From an uncultured Eubacteriales bacterium (GTDB lineage: Bacteria; Bacillota; Clostridia; Christensenellales; CAG-917), in the NCBI GenBank assembly GCA_900553825.1, contig USEV01000001.1, positions 1 through 18,458 of the forward strand: a stretch of DNA of 18,458 nucleotides, given 5' to 3'. The translations under genes were made by a program, and so were the position numbers. Shown piece by piece: positions 1-7,222 of this stretch (positions are counted from its first letter, which is position 1; each line of letters begins with the position of its first letter). The notes below the pieces were generated by a model, which had not been told where the DNA came from, did not search any database, and saw only the letters and a list, made by a program, of their open reading frames with translations.

Positions 1-891
1 GTAGTGGTGGTATTCGTAGACAACATTCTTCCAGCCGTATTCGGAGGGAGAGGGCAGCTGCGCGGGGTCCCACACCGCCTCGATGAAAATCATGTGGTCG
101 GCGTCCTTCGCCCGCACGGTGTCGTAGAGGACATCGTAGTAGTCCCACTGCGTCGCGCCCGACGCGTTGCCCGGCTCGTTGAGGAGGTCGTAGCCCGCGA
201 CATACGGGTTGCCCTCGAAGTGCTCGGCGACAAGCCCCCAAAGTTCCGCCGTCTTTGCGCGGAAGCTCTCGCCCGCGGCGGAATCCTCGTAGAGGTTGGA
301 GCCGGAGGTGTCGCCGCTGTGGTCGTTGCCGTTCTGCGAGGCAACCGCCCCGTGCAGGTCGAGTATGGCGTAGAGCCCGTACTTGCGGCACATTTCGAGC
401 GCCCAGTCCAGCCGCGCGAAAGCGTCGTCGCGCAGGGTGAATTCGTCGGGGGCGAGCAGTTCGCCGTCATCGGTGAGGAAGTTGAAGATGTTCATGTAGG
501 TGAAGGGAATCCTCACCGTGTTCAACCCGAGGGCGGCGATGTTCGCAAAATCGGTCTCCTCAATCCAGTTGTCCTCGTAGATGTCGACAAGCTCCTCCGC
601 GGCGTCGCGCCCGAAGCGGGAGTAAAGCGTCTTCATGGTGGAGAGGGTGTCGGCTTGTTCGGTGGGACACATCCACCCCTCCTGCACGAGCCAACCGCCC
701 AGGTTGGTGCCGCGCAGGACGACCTTTTCGCCGTCGGCATCGACAATGTCCTTTCCCTGCGCCGAAAGCATGGTCAGCGCGGGAGCGGTGGGGGCGACGG
801 GGGTGTCGTCACAGGCACTGAGCAGGACGACAAACGAAAACAGCAACACGGTTGCGGTCAAAAGCGACACAAAGAATTTTCCCTTTCTCAT
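1..891 (-). CDS. GH5-family (exo-1,3-beta-glucanase-like) lipoprotein, C-terminus cut off by the window edge
   Basis: Reading the minus strand from ATG at 891 gives 297 codons that run open off the left edge. Residues 1-27 are a lipoprotein signal: basic MRKGK start, hydrophobic core, and lipobox L24-S-A-C27 followed by DD, so the protein should be lipid-anchored outside the membrane. The mature part has the GTNLGGWLVQEGW block typical of BglC/exo-glucanase-like GH5 enzymes, then DLHGAVASQNG, and LLNEPG whose Glu239 is the expected acid/base residue. The last visible residues (YEYHHY) fit the conserved H-x-Y before the nucleophile strand. The nucleophile Glu lies beyond the window. Family knowledge suggests hydrolysis of beta-glucan or a related beta-linked glycan, but the exact substrate cannot be read from sequence. 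There is no in-frame alternative Met within the signal peptide, so the start is fairly secure despite the absence of a clear Shine-Dalgarno site. Confidence 0.88.
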   Translation of the reverse strand, partial: MRKGKFFVSLLTATVLLFSFVVLLSACDDTPVAPTAPALTMLSAQGKDIVDADGEKVVLRGTNLGGWLVQEGWMCPTEQADTLSTMKTLYSRFGRDAAEELVDIYEDNWIEETDFANIAALGLNTVRIPFTYMNIFNFLTDDGELLAPDEFTLRDDAFARLDWALEMCRKYGLYAILDLHGAVASQNGNDHSGDTSGSNLYEDSAAGESFRAKTAELWGLVAEHFEGNPYVAGYDLLNEPGNASGATQWDYYDVLYDTVRAKDADHMIFIEAVWDPAQLPSPSEYGWKNVVYEYHHY

Positions 892-897
892 GAGCTC

Positions 898-926
898 ATT
901 CTACCATCGATTCCCGAGGAAATCAA
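898..926 (-). promoter_or_regulatory. Sigma-70-type promoter for the GH5 lipoprotein gene
   Basis: On the minus strand TTGATT (926-921) and TAGAAT (903-898) are separated by exactly 17 nt. The -10 ends only 6 nt before the ATG at 891, so transcription would begin at or next to the start codon. No AGGAGG-like site lies upstream of the ATG. Either the mRNA is leaderless or this match is fortuitous and another promoter lies further upstream. Confidence 0.5.
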
Positions 927-939
927 TAGCGCATTCCCT

Positions 940-957
940 CGCGCGGACCTTCGCGCG
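940..957. repeat. CGCGCG inverted repeat with 6-nt loop
   Basis: CGCGCG (940-945), spacer GACCTT, CGCGCG (952-957). It sits in the 184-nt divergent region between the GH5 gene and leuS. A very similar hairpin (CGCGCG-AAGG-CGCGCG, 12898-12913) lies upstream of the other lipoprotein gene, and the two share the 11-mer CCTTCGCGCGG. Function unknown. Confidence 0.5.
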
Positions 958-978
958 GCGACGGCGCGCGGGCGCGCG

Positions 979-1004
979 GACTTCCGTTTTTTCAAATGGA
1001 AGTC
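979..1004. repeat. 7-bp perfect inverted repeat upstream of the leuS promoter
   Basis: GACTTCC (979-985) and GGAAGTC (998-1004) are separated by 12 mostly A/T bases. The right arm ends 6 nt before the leuS -35 element, a position suited to an operator. No regulator can be named. Confidence 0.4.
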
Positions 1005-1010
1005 ATACAA

Positions 1011-1039
1011 TTGACTTTGCGGCGGGGAAGTATTAAGAT
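1011..1039 (+). promoter_or_regulatory. Promoter of the leuS-serS-peptidase operon
   Basis: TTGACT (1011-1016), 17-nt spacer, TAAGAT (1034-1039). The start of transcription would be near 1046, giving a 5' leader of only about 30 nt. That is too short for a T-box riboswitch, a common control on leuS in Bacillota. Confidence 0.65.
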
Positions 1040-1075
1040 ATTACATAAGTTTATTTCCAGAGGTACGCTGTCTAT

Positions 1076-3493
1076 ATGGATATGCTGAAAGTCGAAAGCA
1101 AGTGGCAGAAGATATGGGAGGAGACGGGGCTCAACAAGTTCAACCCCGCCCGCATCGACAAGAAGTGGTATGTGCTGGAGATGTTCTCCTATCCTTCGGG
1201 CGCAAAACTTCATGCGGGGCACTGGTATAACTACGGTCCCTCCGACACCTATGCGCGTTTCAAGAAGATGCAGGGCTACGAAGTGTTCCAGCCCATGGGC
1301 TTCGACGCGTTCGGTCTGCCCGCCGAAAACTACGCGATAAAGACGGGCATACACCCCCAGGACAGCACCATGAAGAACATCGCCACCATGGAAGGGCAGC
1401 TCAAGAAAATCGGTGCGATGTACGACTGGGACCACGAGCTTTACACCTGCTCGCCCGAGTACTACAAGTGGACGCAGTGGCTGTTCCTGCAGATGTATAA
1501 GAAAGGGCTTGCCTACCGCAAGGAAGCGCCCGTGAACTGGTGCCCCTCCTGCAACACCGTGCTTGCCAACGAGCAGGTCGTGCAGGGCGAGTGCGAGCGT
1601 TGCGGGACGACGGTGGTGCGCAAGAACCTCACCCAATGGTTTTTCAAGATAACGGATTACGCCGAGGAGCTTCTGCAGGGGCTGGACAAGCTGGACTGGC
1701 CTGAAAAGACCAAGCTCATGCAAAAGAACTGGATAGGCAAATCCTACGGCGGCGAAATCGAGTTTTCCGTCAAGGGCAGCGATGAGAAATTCCGCGTGTT
1801 CACCACCCGCGCCGACACGACTTTCGGCGTGACCTATGTTGTGCTCGCCCCCGAAAATCCGCTGGTGGGCAAGATCACCGCTCCCGAGTGCAGGGAAGCC
1901 GTCGAGAATTATATCAAGGAATCCTCCAAGGTCACGGAAATCGACCGTCTTGCCAGCAACCGCGAAAAGACGGGCGTCATGACGGGCGCATACGCAATCA
2001 ACCCCGTCAACGGCAGAGAGGTGCCCATACTCGTCGCGGACTATGTCATCGCGAGCTACGGCACGGGCGCGGTCATGGGCGTTGCCGCTCACGACGAGCG
2101 TGACTTCGTGTTCGCAAAGAAGCTCGGTCTGCCCATCGAGCGCGTGGTCAAGGGAGTGGACGGCAACGACGACCTTCCCTTCACCGAATACGGCGTGATG
2201 GTCAACTCCGGCGAGTTCACGGGCATGAGCTCCGAGGAGGGCAAGATTGCCGTCATAAAGAAGCTGGAAAAGGAGGGCAAGGGCGCACTCAAGACCAACT
2301 ACCGTCTGCGCGACTGGCTGGTCAGCCGTCAGCGTTACTGGGGCGCGCCCATACCCATGATTCATTGCAAGCACTGCGGCGTGGTGCCCGTGCCCGAAGA
2401 GGATTTGCCCGTGCGCCTGCCGTATAATGTGGATTTCACCCCCGACGGCGAGAGCCCGCTCGCGAAGTGCGAGGAGTTCATGAATGTGAAGTGCCCCGTC
2501 TGCGGCGCGCCCGCAAGACGCGACCCCGACACTCTGGACACCTTCGTGTGCTCGAGCTGGTATTACCTGCGTTACCCCGACAACAAGAATTCCGAAAAGG
2601 CGTTCGACAGGGCAATCATCGACAAGATGCTCCCCGTCGACAAGTACATCGGCGGCGCGGAACACGCGTGCATGCACCTGCTTTACGCGCGCTTCTTCAC
2701 CAAGGCGCTGCGCGACATGGGGTATCTGGACTTCGACGAGCCCTTCCTCTCGCTGGTGCACCAGGGCACCATTCTCGGGCCGGACGGCAACAAGATGTCC
2801 AAGTCCAAGGGCAACATCGTTTCCCCCGACGACAGCATCTCCCGCGTCGGCGCGGATGTGTTCAGGATGTACCTCATGTTCGGCTTCAGCTACATCGAGG
2901 GCGGCCCCTGGAACGACAAGGGCATCGAGAGCATCGCGCGCTTCCTCGACAGGGTGGAGCGCATCGCCGCCCCGCGCAAATGCGGCGGCAAAGCCGACCA
3001 TGCAAAGTTCGGGAAAGCGGAAAAGGAACTTAATTATGTCAGAAACAGCACAATAAAGTCCGTTTCTGCCGATCTCGAGACATTCTCGTTCAACACCGCG
3101 ATTGCGAGGATAATGGAATATGTCAACGCGCTTTACGCCTACGACGGCGAAAACGCGGACGAGGCTTTCATGTCCGAGTGCCTCGACGACCTCGTCAGGT
3201 TGCTCGCTCCGTTTGCCCCTCACTTCTCGGAGGAGCTGTGGGAGATGAGGGGAGGCAAGTACTCCGTCTTCAACCAGAGCTATCCCGTCGCGGACGAAAA
3301 AGCCATGGTGCGTGACGAAGTCGAGCTCGCGGTGCAGGTCAATTCCAAGCTCCGCGCCCGCATCGTCGTCGCAACCTCCGCCGAGAAAGCGGACATCGAA
3401 GCCGCCGCGCTCGAGGCAGTCAAGGACCAGCTCGCGGGCGCACCCAAGAAGATTATCATCGTGCCGGGCAGGCTTGTGAACATCATCGCCTGA
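1076..3493 (+). CDS. leuS: Leucyl-tRNA synthetase
   Basis: A cytosolic class I aminoacyl-tRNA synthetase that charges tRNA-Leu with leucine using ATP. At 805 aa it has the usual bacterial length. The HIGH-type motif is HAGH at 46-49 and the KMSKS loop is at 573-577. A zinc knuckle is seen as C156-x2-C159 and C173-x2-C176, and a second Cys-rich insert (CKHCG...CPVCG) lies before the [13 protein letters not shown] block. The CP1 editing domain (roughly 220-400) contains TTRADTTFG (243-251) and the [15 protein letters not shown] motif, so proofreading of mischarged tRNA should be intact. The C-terminal anticodon-binding and tail domains are complete. An AGAGG at 1059-1063 is a rather distant Shine-Dalgarno for ATG 1076; ATG 1082 is an alternative start. 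serS begins 24 nt after the stop, so the two are probably co-transcribed. Confidence 0.98.
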   Translation: MDMLKVESKWQKIWEETGLNKFNPARIDKKWYVLEMFSYPSGAKLHAGHWYNYGPSDTYARFKKMQGYEVFQPMGFDAFGLPAENYAIKTGIHPQDSTMKNIATMEGQLKKIGAMYDWDHELYTCSPEYYKWTQWLFLQMYKKGLAYRKEAPVNWCPSCNTVLANEQVVQGECERCGTTVVRKNLTQWFFKITDYAEELLQGLDKLDWPEKTKLMQKNWIGKSYGGEIEFSVKGSDEKFRVFTTRADTTFGVTYVVLAPENPLVGKITAPECREAVENYIKESSKVTEIDRLASNREKTGVMTGAYAINPVNGREVPILVADYVIASYGTGAVMGVAAHDERDFVFAKKLGLPIERVVKGVDGNDDLPFTEYGVMVNSGEFTGMSSEEGKIAVIKKLEKEGKGALKTNYRLRDWLVSRQRYWGAPIPMIHCKHCGVVPVPEEDLPVRLPYNVDFTPDGESPLAKCEEFMNVKCPVCGAPARRDPDTLDTFVCSSWYYLRYPDNKNSEKAFDRAIIDKMLPVDKYIGGAEHACMHLLYARFFTKALRDMGYLDFDEPFLSLVHQGTILGPDGNKMSKSKGNIVSPDDSISRVGADVFRMYLMFGFSYIEGGPWNDKGIESIARFLDRVERIAAPRKCGGKADHAKFGKAEKELNYVRNSTIKSVSADLETFSFNTAIARIMEYVNALYAYDGENADEAFMSECLDDLVRLLAPFAPHFSEELWEMRGGKYSVFNQSYPVADEKAMVRDEVELAVQVNSKLRARIVVATSAEKADIEAAALEAVKDQLAGAPKKIIIVPGRLVNIIA

Positions 3494-3517
3494 ACCGCAC
3501 TTGCCTAGGAGATTTTT

Positions 3518-4801
3518 ATGCTGGACATAGCAAGAATAAGAGAGAACCCCCAAGCCGTCGCGGACGCGCTCCGCAAGAAGGGTTGCGAAGCGGATTTTTC
3601 CGCGCTCATCGCATGGGATGACGAAAGAAAAGCGGCGATAAGCCGCGTCGAACAGCTCAAGGCACGCCGCAACAAGGTGTCTGCCGAAATCCCCGCCCTC
3701 AAGAAGGCGGGCAAGCCCGTGGAGCCCATCTTCGAGGAGATGCGCAGGATAGGCGACGAGATAGCCGCCGGCGACGGCGACATCAACGCCCTCGTGGACA
3801 GGATAAAGGACTTTTTGTCCAGGCTTCCCAACATCCCCGACGACGACCTGCTCCCCGGCGAAAAGGAGAACAACCAGGTCGTGAAAGTGGTGGGCAAGAA
3901 GCCCGAGTTCGACTTCCCCGTCAAGAACCATGTCGACCTTTGCACCTCGCTCGGGCTCGTGGATTACGAGCGCGGCGTCAAGCTCAGCGGCAACGGCTTC
4001 TGGATTTACCGCGGCATGGGCGCAAGGCTGGAATGGGCGCTGCTCAACTACTTCGTCGAGGAACACCTCAAGGACGGCTACGAGTTCATTCTGCCTCCTC
4101 ACCAGCTCGGCTACGACTGCGGGTTCGGTGCGGGGCAGTTCCCCAAGTTCAGCGACGAGGTGTACTGGCTTGACCTCGACGAGGACAGGCACCGCAACCG
4201 TTTCATGCTCCCCACGGCGGAGACCGCGCTCGTGAATATGTATGCGGGCGAAATCATCGACGAGAGCAAGCTCCCCATGAAGTTCTTTGCCTACACTCCG
4301 TGCTACCGCAAGGAGGCGGGCAGTGCCAGGGCAGAGGAGCGCGGCATGATTCGCGGGCACCAGTTCAACAAGGTGGAGATGGTGCAGTACGCCCACCCCG
4401 CCCACAGCATGGAGGCGTTCAACGAGCTCGTCGACAAGGCGGCGTCGCTCGTCGAAAAGCTGGGCCTGCACTTCAGGGTGAGCAAGCTCGCGGCAGGGGA
4501 TTGTTCCGCGTCCATGGCGAGGACCTACGATGTCGAGCTGTGGATTCCCAGCATGGGCATTTACAAGGAGTGCAGCTCCGTGTCCAACGCCAACGACTAT
4601 CAGGCGAGGCGCAACAACACCCGTTACCGCGACAGCGTGACGGGCAAGCCCGCGTATGTGCACACCCTCAACGGTAGCGGTCTTGCGACGAGCAGGCTCA
4701 TCCCCGCCATCGTCGAGCAGTTCCAGAACGCCGACGGCACCGTCACCGTGCCCGAAGTGCTCCGCAAGTGGCTGGGCGGCACGGAGATCATCGGAAAGTA
4801 A
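3518..4801 (+). CDS. serS: Seryl-tRNA synthetase
   Basis: A class II synthetase that attaches serine to tRNA-Ser, and to tRNA-Sec where present; homodimeric and cytosolic. The 427 aa match the family length. The N-terminal arm (about 28-110) is a charged helical coiled coil that binds the long variable arm of tRNA-Ser. Motif 2 is seen at CYRKEAGS (262-269) followed by RGMIRGHQFNKVE, and motif 3 at NGSGLATSR (385-393). The serine-site region YKECSSVSNANDYQARR is also present. AGGAG at 3507-3511 lies 6 nt before the ATG, a good ribosome site. It lies 24 nt downstream of leuS and 70 nt upstream of the peptidase gene on the same strand, with no terminator visible between them. Confidence 0.98.
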   Translation: MLDIARIRENPQAVADALRKKGCEADFSALIAWDDERKAAISRVEQLKARRNKVSAEIPALKKAGKPVEPIFEEMRRIGDEIAAGDGDINALVDRIKDFLSRLPNIPDDDLLPGEKENNQVVKVVGKKPEFDFPVKNHVDLCTSLGLVDYERGVKLSGNGFWIYRGMGARLEWALLNYFVEEHLKDGYEFILPPHQLGYDCGFGAGQFPKFSDEVYWLDLDEDRHRNRFMLPTAETALVNMYAGEIIDESKLPMKFFAYTPCYRKEAGSARAEERGMIRGHQFNKVEMVQYAHPAHSMEAFNELVDKAASLVEKLGLHFRVSKLAAGDCSASMARTYDVELWIPSMGIYKECSSVSNANDYQARRNNTRYRDSVTGKPAYVHTLNGSGLATSRLIPAIVEQFQNADGTVTVPEVLRKWLGGTEIIGK

Positions 4802-4871
4802 ATTGCGGCGGCCTCCCCTCCTCGGGGCGGACACCGAGAAAACATAACCGCGCAAGCGGACAGGAGGAACA

Positions 4872-6260
4872 ATGAGAAAAGAACTCAAACCCTACGCCGA
4901 CGAAGCGTTCGGCATCGTCGAAACTGCGGCAAACGAAATAGGTTCGCGTCTGCCCGGCTCCGACGGAGAGAAAAAGTTCGCCGACTACATGGCGGGCAAA
5001 CTCGAGGACATCGGCATCAAGCCCGTCAAGGAAAAGTTCCCCGTGTCGCCCCGCGCAAGCATCGGCGGCATCCCCTATGCCGGTTGGGTCGGCATATTCA
5101 CGGGGCTGACACTTCTGTTGCCCTTCGGCAACGGATGGTCGGTCGGCATCCACGGGCTCGCGTTCTTCGCCTGCCTTGCGACCATGGTCTGGCTTGTGTG
5201 CAGCGTCTTCCTCTACAAGACCTGGTTCGACCCCTTCTTCAAGCAGGAGATTTCCCAGAATGTGTACGGCGAGCTTCTGCCCAAGGACGGCAAGTATGAC
5301 TACACAATCATACTCTCCGGACACACCGACACCAGCTGGAACTGGAAGCACTCCGCCACGACGAAGTACGGCAAGCTCGGTCCCGTGCCCGTTTTCGCAA
5401 AGATGGGCTTCGGCATCGTGGCGTTCCTCTTCGCATTCGCGTCCTCTGCGGCGCTGTTCTTCGGCGAGCTCCAGTGGATCCTCACCGACACCAACGAGAT
5501 GGTGGAGGACCAACTGATTTCCTACCTCAACATCATCAACGGCCTCAGCAATTTCTCCGTCGCGCTCTTCTTCCTGGTGCCTCTCTTCATCATCCCCGGG
5601 TGCTTCATGGTCACCATGTGGGCGGACAAGAATCCCCGCACCGCGTCCCCCGGAGCGATGGACAACGCAACCGGCATCGGCATCGCCTACGCCGCCACCA
5701 AGTACTTCAAGGAAAACCCCGACAAGATGCCCGCAAAGTGCCGCATCATCAACTTCAACTGCGGCGCCGAGGAAGCCGGTCTTCGCGGTTCCATAGAGTT
5801 CACGCGCAGGCACAAGGGCGAAAAAATCCTGGAAAACTGCTGGAATATCAACATCGACTCCGTCGCCGACAAGGACTTCTTTGAAGTGGTGCACGGCGAT
5901 GTGTGGCAGTTCACCCGCTTTGACGCCGACCTCGAAAAGTGGTTCCTCGAAGCGATGAGCGAAGCCGGCATCGAAAAGCCGGGCAACATCGTCAACCCCG
6001 TCGGCGGTTGCGACTCCACGCCCCTCACCAAGGCGGGTGTGAAGAGCATCACCTTCGCGGCACAGGACCCCGTCCTCACCCACTACTATCACACCTGCCA
6101 CGACCGCGCGGAACGCTTTGATGCGGAAACCGTGGGCACGGGGCTCGATGTGGTGCTCCGCGTCGTGGACAAGATTGCGGCGGCGGAAGCGGCAAAGGGC
6201 GGCGCGGCGACCCCGGAAGTCGTGCTCGAAGCCGAAGCCGAAGCCAAAGAGGAGAAGTAA
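4872..6260 (+). CDS. M28-family zinc metallopeptidase with a membrane segment inside the catalytic domain
   Basis: The 462-aa protein carries M28 aminopeptidase zinc-ligand motifs in order: H151-T-D153 (SGHTDT), D264 (AMDNATG), E300-E301 (GAEEAGLRG, base plus ligand), D329 (NIDSVAD) and H407 (YYHTCHD). Hydrophobic segments at about 72-90, 91-114, 178-198 and 226-250 look like four transmembrane helices. The last two fall between the HTD motif and the Asp264 ligand. With an even number of crossings, all catalytic segments end up on the same side, probably the cytoplasm because there is no signal peptide (inference). The C-terminus is an Ala/Glu-rich tail. AGGAGG (4862-4867) sets the ATG start. 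It is the last gene before a strong terminator and likely belongs to the leuS-serS transcript. A role in peptide or dipeptide turnover is plausible; the substrate is unknown. Confidence 0.85.
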   Translation: MRKELKPYADEAFGIVETAANEIGSRLPGSDGEKKFADYMAGKLEDIGIKPVKEKFPVSPRASIGGIPYAGWVGIFTGLTLLLPFGNGWSVGIHGLAFFACLATMVWLVCSVFLYKTWFDPFFKQEISQNVYGELLPKDGKYDYTIILSGHTDTSWNWKHSATTKYGKLGPVPVFAKMGFGIVAFLFAFASSAALFFGELQWILTDTNEMVEDQLISYLNIINGLSNFSVALFFLVPLFIIPGCFMVTMWADKNPRTASPGAMDNATGIGIAYAATKYFKENPDKMPAKCRIINFNCGAEEAGLRGSIEFTRRHKGEKILENCWNINIDSVADKDFFEVVHGDVWQFTRFDADLEKWFLEAMSEAGIEKPGNIVNPVGGCDSTPLTKAGVKSITFAAQDPVLTHYYHTCHDRAERFDAETVGTGLDVVLRVVDKIAAAEAAKGGAATPEVVLEAEAEAKEEK

Positions 6261-6282
6261 TCCGCCTCTTGAAACGAAATGA

Positions 6283-6312
6283 AAAACGCCGTCCCGTTCG
6301 GGACGGCGTTTT
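6283..6312. terminator. Bidirectional intrinsic terminator between convergent genes
   Basis: Perfect 13-bp stem AAAACGCCGTCCC / GGGACGGCGTTTT around a GTTC loop. A/T runs on both flanks allow it to end the leuS-serS-peptidase transcript on the plus strand and the zinc-ribbon gene on the minus strand. Confidence 0.92.
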
Positions 6313-6345
6313 CGTTATGCGACGCATCTAGCGTCGCGACGGGCG

Positions 6346-6990
6346 TCAGTTCGCTTTCTTTGCGAGCTTTGCCTGCTTCTTTTCCAGCGCTTTGCGCTCC
6401 TTCTTCGGCATCTCTCTCGGGGGGATGGGGTCGCCGTCGAATTCGAGGTGCGAGGCGTACCACTGCTGATATTTGATGGGAATCCACATCGCGTAGATGC
6501 CCAGCGTTATGACAGAGAGCAAGAACCACTTGATGAAGTTGCCGATGAGCTGGCTTCCGCGCGCGGTGAGCTTGAGGCGCTGTCCGTAGACTATCGTGTG
6601 TTTGAGCAGCCACTTTTTCTTCTTGATTATCACCCACGGCGTGCCGATGAAAAGAGTGAAAATCATCTGAAGCAGGCACACGATGCTCAGCCCCACATAC
6701 TGACGGAGCTTGCCGTCGAAATAGGAATGTCCCGCGGCATTCCCCGGTGCAAACGGAACGGGCGCCGGAGGCACGCCGGGAGCGGCGAGGGGTGCGGCAA
6801 CGGGAGCCGCGGCGGGCGCGGGCGGTGCCTGGGCCGGAGCGGGCGGTGCCTGGGCTGGAGCGGGCGGCGCAGGAACGGGCGCGGGCGGTGCGAACTTCAG
6901 CTTCGCCCCGCATTGGGTGCAGACCGTTTCGGTTGCGTCGTCTGCCACGGCGAGGATTCTGCCGCATTTGCAACATCTGACATTTTTCAT
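6346..6990 (-). CDS. Zinc-ribbon membrane protein with Pro/Ala linker (DUF898/YjgN-like C-terminal region)
   Basis: 214 aa. Residues 6-27 form a zinc ribbon (C6-x2-C9 and C24-x2-C27). Residues 34-82 are a flexible Pro/Ala linker built on APAQAPP repeats. Residues 89-180 contain HSYFDGKLRQYVG, two membrane helices (about 100-122 and 150-172) and the ITLGIYAMW segment, resembling the DUF898/YjgN-type small membrane module seen in many gut Bacillota. A Lys/Glu-rich tail (195-214) is probably cytoplasmic. Function is not known. The start is ATG at 6990, not the upstream TTG at 6996, because the Shine-Dalgarno GGGAGG (7002-6997) directly abuts that TTG and sits 6 nt from the ATG. It is divergent from the symporter gene and has its own promoter. 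Confidence 0.85.
   Translation of the reverse strand: MKNVRCCKCGRILAVADDATETVCTQCGAKLKFAPPAPVPAPPAPAQAPPAPAQAPPAPAAAPVAAPLAAPGVPPAPVPFAPGNAAGHSYFDGKLRQYVGLSIVCLLQMIFTLFIGTPWVIIKKKKWLLKHTIVYGQRLKLTARGSQLIGNFIKWFLLSVITLGIYAMWIPIKYQQWYASHLEFDGDPIPPREMPKKERKALEKKQAKLAKKAN
6821..6883 (-). repeat. 21-nt tandem repeat coding APAQAPP
   Basis: Copies at 6821-6841 and 6842-6862 differ at a single base (GGGCCGG versus GGGCTGG). A third, degenerate copy follows at 6863-6883. The repeat encodes the Pro/Ala linker of the zinc-ribbon protein. In-frame 21-nt units can change linker length by slippage without a frameshift. Confidence 0.8.
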
Positions 6991-7026
6991 AATCAACCTC
7001 CCAAGCCGTGATATTCGGCTATCTAT

Positions 7027-7055
7027 ATGTTAATCCATACATCGCGATTAGTCAA
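7027..7055 (-). promoter_or_regulatory. Promoter of the zinc-ribbon protein gene
   Basis: On the minus strand TTGACT (7055-7050), 17-nt spacer, TAACAT (7032-7027). Transcription would start about 30 nt upstream of the ATG at 6990. Confidence 0.6.
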
Positions 7056-7075
7056 TAAACAATATTGAGCCCCGT

Positions 7076-7093
7076 GCATACGCGCCCGTATGC
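7076..7093. repeat. GCATACG/CGTATGC dyad between divergent promoters
   Basis: Perfect 7-bp inverted repeat GCATACG-CGCC-CGTATGC. It lies 20 nt upstream of the zinc-ribbon -35 and 47 nt upstream of the symporter -35. It could be an operator for the sugar-uptake operon; no regulator gene is in view. Confidence 0.45.
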
Positions 7094-7140
7094 GCGCGCC
7101 TTGTGTGTCGTTATCCGTGACTTGCGGGGGATTTTGCCTA

Positions 7141-7169
7141 TTGATTTTGAGTGAGCCAGGTTTTATCAT
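7141..7169 (+). promoter_or_regulatory. Promoter of the symporter-sulfatase operon
   Basis: TTGATT (7141-7146), 17-nt spacer, TATCAT (7164-7169). The leader to the ATG at 7223 would be about 47 nt and includes the Shine-Dalgarno GGGGGAA (7211-7217). Confidence 0.65.
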
Positions 7170-7222
7170 AAAAGAGTCGGAGGCCGCACGGTTGAGCGGC
7201 ATTTTCCGCAGGGGGAATCGAA

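Noticed and set aside
4..1014. 336-codon plus-strand open frame at the left edge
   Set aside because: The minus strand of the same stretch encodes a clear GH5 lipoprotein with signal peptide; the plus frame has no domain and runs across a promoter region.
992..4888. A 1298-codon open frame on the minus strand opposite leuS and serS
   Set aside because: It lies entirely antisense to two conserved synthetase genes with full motifs, has no recognisable domain, and is a shadow of GC-rich codon use with both genes in the same frame.
4788..6101. Long minus-strand open frame opposite the M28 peptidase
   Set aside because: Antisense shadow; the plus-strand protein carries all the catalytic ligands and a good ribosome site.
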